Assembly (NCBI GenBank): GCA_039707465.1
Contig: CM077645.1
Span: 144,639,503 to 144,703,502, forward strand
DNA: 64,000 nt
DNA from: Rhabdophis nuchalis
Lineage: Eukaryota > Chordata > Lepidosauria > Squamata > Natricidae
Direction: 5' to 3'
Part shown: one piece after another, positions 44,891 to 64,000 of the stretch
How the letters are laid out: each line of letters opens with the position of its first letter
How positions within the stretch are numbered: the first letter of the stretch is position 1
Notes under the pieces: model-generated
The model's input: only the letters and a program-made list of their open reading frames with translations
What the model was told of the DNA's origin: nothing
Database searches by the model: none
Made by a program: the position numbers and the translations under genes

Positions 44891-46808
44891 TAAATGCATA
44901 AACGGGATAGTAAACAGATCTGTGAAAATGACATGACGATAATGTACATGACTTTACCAACTTGGACATGTCCTCAAAAGTTCCTTTCTTGAGATTTCAA
45001 AGTATAATTTCCAGAGTCATGTTGAGCAAAATAGTCCATATATTTAACATAAAGGTATATATGATTCTAACATTAGAAATGTAAACTAATGGCATCTTGC
45101 AACTTTTTCCATCCAGCGACAAATTTCAACCATTCCTATGATTTCAGAAAGTACACAAATACAGATATGAGAAGGAAATAAAACCTAAGATGACCATATA
45201 GTATTTTACATAGACATTTGCAACACATAAGCATCTACAAGATACATTTCCATAACAGAAATGCAATTTGTGTTACACAGATATTACAGCACTCACTTAT
45301 CTACAACCAGGGCAAAATTCCAAGGCACAAATTCAGTGCTGTCATGGCTGCATTTGAACACAATTTGATATGATGAGAACAATGTCCTGGATTTGCATAT
45401 TTCCTTTTCCTCCCTCACAACCCTGGCCAAAATTTTGGAAGTTTCTGCTTCTTACTAACCTTACTAATTAGAGGCTAATGTTTCTTGAATCTTAAATTCT
45501 GATTAATTTTAACTCTGGCATATTTAATAAGGCAGCTTCATTATCCATGGTTTGAAGCTTGCTTATTTTAAAGCATGTATCAGATTAATTATAATTGGTT
45601 GATTTTGGATGACAAGGCAGACTGCAGTTAAAGTAATCCAGAAGCAAGAAACTTGTAACTGCACCTTCCGTTATATTACATGGAAGGAGGAAGACATTAA
45701 GCCTGAGGTTCAGTAAAACTTTTTTTTAATGTGATGTTGAAATTAGCCGCTGTAATGTTACAGATCACATTAAGAATTTCTTTAAAATGCATACTTTTTA
45801 ACAAAAGGCTTTGGGAACAAAACATGCACTGTGCTTAATTTTTTATATAGTTTATCTATTAAACTAACAATATAGATTTTCTTTCTAATTTTTTAAAAGG
45901 TAGATCTTGAAGAACAGCATCTCCCCTGAGCATCCTTGGGAAGTTCGGGCTGTTTAGCACGTTGTTCCAAGAACTTCTTCAAAATGAAGGTCAATTCAGA
46001 AAATAACTTCTGTCAAGCAATGGCTGGCTAAAAACATGGATTTCTGATTTCTCCATGGAATTTTAATCGAATATATCCCTTGCTTGGTTTAAATTCCTAC
46101 AGAGAATAAAGCAAGATGAAACTAGACAGGAAGAGAAATTGTCTCACACACTATTTACATTTCAAGTCTATTCTCTGGTAGGTTGCACAGTGAGTGTCTG
46201 TGAGTTATTCAGAACAATGCTTGATGTTTTTAAGGCAATACCATATTGCAGAAATAATAATAAAAAAACCAGAACTTCAATTCTGCACTCAGTTAAGTAT
46301 TGACCTTCAGTGCCTTCTCCCTTCTGAAACCCTAATTGATCACATTTTAATCTTATGCATTACCAAGTTTCAGATAATTAAAGAGAGAACATTTGTTTTG
46401 CAAGCAAATTCACTGATTATAAAAATCAACACTTGACAACCAAATAGAATTCAGTTTAAAAAAAATACTCTTGAAGTATTTTTGAGGCCAATAGGAGCTT
46501 ATAAATACTTCTGACAAGGGATAGCATATATTATTTCTTAGTGAGAAATTCTCCAAAGGGGCTATCAAATGTTTAAATATATATATCACATTTGTCCTTT
46601 TTTTTTTTTTGCCAACAAGTCCTATTATCGTGCTCCCGGTAAATGACATTTAATAGATATTTTTGGAAAGTGATATACATAAGCCAGAAGATCTTTGCAA
46701 GAGGCTCTTTAGTTCATATGCAAAAAAAGGAATGAGCAATCTATTTATTGGCAACATAGAGGCAATAATGCCAAATAAAGAAATAATAGGATTAGAGAGC
46801 TGTTTGGA
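44891..46808 (-). other. probable VPS4B 3' UTR and downstream flank
   Basis: Long repeat-poor stretch directly after the VPS4B stop, where the mammalian gene has a long 3' UTR. I see no coding frame. A poly-T run lies at 46599-46610. Confidence 0.4.
46743..46748 (-). terminator. candidate VPS4B polyadenylation signal
   Basis: AATAAA on the minus strand lies 60 nt after the VPS4B stop codon. It would give a very short 3' UTR. Mammalian VPS4B has a longer one, so a more distal site further left is also likely. Confidence 0.35.
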
Positions 46809-63287
<16,479 letters not shown>

Positions 63288-64000
63288 CTAATTTGGGTGT
63301 AAGTAAAGCACACAGCTAAAACAGAGATAGATTCTTTTACTCAAATTTGATTCATTTCTAACACAAATAGTCTTCCCTTAGAGAACATACCAAAAATACC
63401 AGAAGTTCAGGTTCTTATACATCTTAAAGTATATTGTTACCAAAGAAATAACAAAAAAGCTGTTTATAGACAGATATAATTTAGTCTTTCTTAAGTAGAT
63501 TCTTACTCTGACCTAGCCACTTACTCTTTTAATCCCCACCTCCCAAATTATACAAGATTTCTCATTATGCTGAGGGAGGTATACATTTATTCTTAACATG
63601 ATTTCCAGTAAGCATGAGAGTTAAAGTTTGGAAAGCTGCTGCTGCTCCAGGGAAAAACCAAATAAGTTCAGTCATTACAAAGCTCTCTCCAAATAGCATG
63701 GAAGTCGTTTTCCTGCCTTCAACAGGAAAAAGCACTGAGGCCCAAAATTAATTTGAATACAATAGATACATCCAATTTTAAATCATGTTTGGAACAGATC
63801 CAACAAAATGAACAGCCATTGATTCTGAATTCAATCTGATATTCTACTGCTATTTCATGATTAGAAACAATAAGTCTATCATAATTTGTTTTAAAAAATG
63901 CAAGGAAAGATGGGCAGATACCAAAGTCAACTCCTCTCCCCCCCCCTGCCCCCAAGATAGCCGAAACAGGTACAACATAATTCAACTGGTGATTTCAATT
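63288..64000. other. VPS4B intron 3 (partial), nothing recognised
   Basis: I searched for exon 3 (lysine-rich linker after the MIT domain) and did not find it, so exons 1-3 lie beyond 64000. Confidence 0.6.

Overview
The window is nuclear DNA from a vertebrate, almost certainly a squamate reptile and probably a snake. Two split genes on the minus strand match vertebrate KDSR and VPS4B exon by exon. The sequence around them is dense with squamate-type repeats: L2, CR1, R4/Dong-like and L1 LINEs, tRNA-derived SINEs, hAT and mariner/Tc1 DNA transposons, and long simple repeats. Nothing bacterial, plasmid-like or CRISPR-like is present. The gene order and same-strand arrangement (VPS4B upstream, KDSR downstream on the minus strand) agree with mammals.

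Layout. Positions 1-30687 hold KDSR (3-ketodihydrosphingosine reductase): nine exons, 299 codons, with the last exon lost off the left edge. Its CpG-rich promoter lies at about 30.69-31.23 kb. Positions 31.2-46.8 kb are intergenic and almost wholly made of transposon remains: a SINE pair, L2 tails, CR1, an R4-like reverse transcriptase, and a fossil hAT transposase. Positions 46809-63287 hold exons 4-11 of VPS4B, the ESCRT-III disassembly ATPase; its promoter and exons 1-3 (MIT domain) lie beyond the right edge. The two host genes act in unrelated processes (sphingolipid synthesis in the ER; membrane scission at endosomes and midbodies) and are simply neighbours.

The most notable insertions are these. 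An apparently full-length L2 LINE with an uninterrupted 1089-codon endonuclease/reverse-transcriptase frame lies in KDSR intron 3, in the sense direction. A second, broken L2 in VPS4B intron 10 sits inside an older inverted-repeat element. A hAT MITE lies next to the 3' splice site of VPS4B intron 4 and may supply part of the branch point. Two apparent local copy events duplicate about 50 bp over about 0.9 kb. There is also a perfect 48-bp palindrome and a mariner-type MITE family that carries its own microsatellites. I found no convincing new multi-gene system. The novelty lies in transposon structure and its effect on the host genes.

Limits. Exon ends were placed by hand from GT/AG sites and reading frame, and every frame closes exactly. 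Repeat families were recognised by motif, not by database search, so family names below clade level are tentative.
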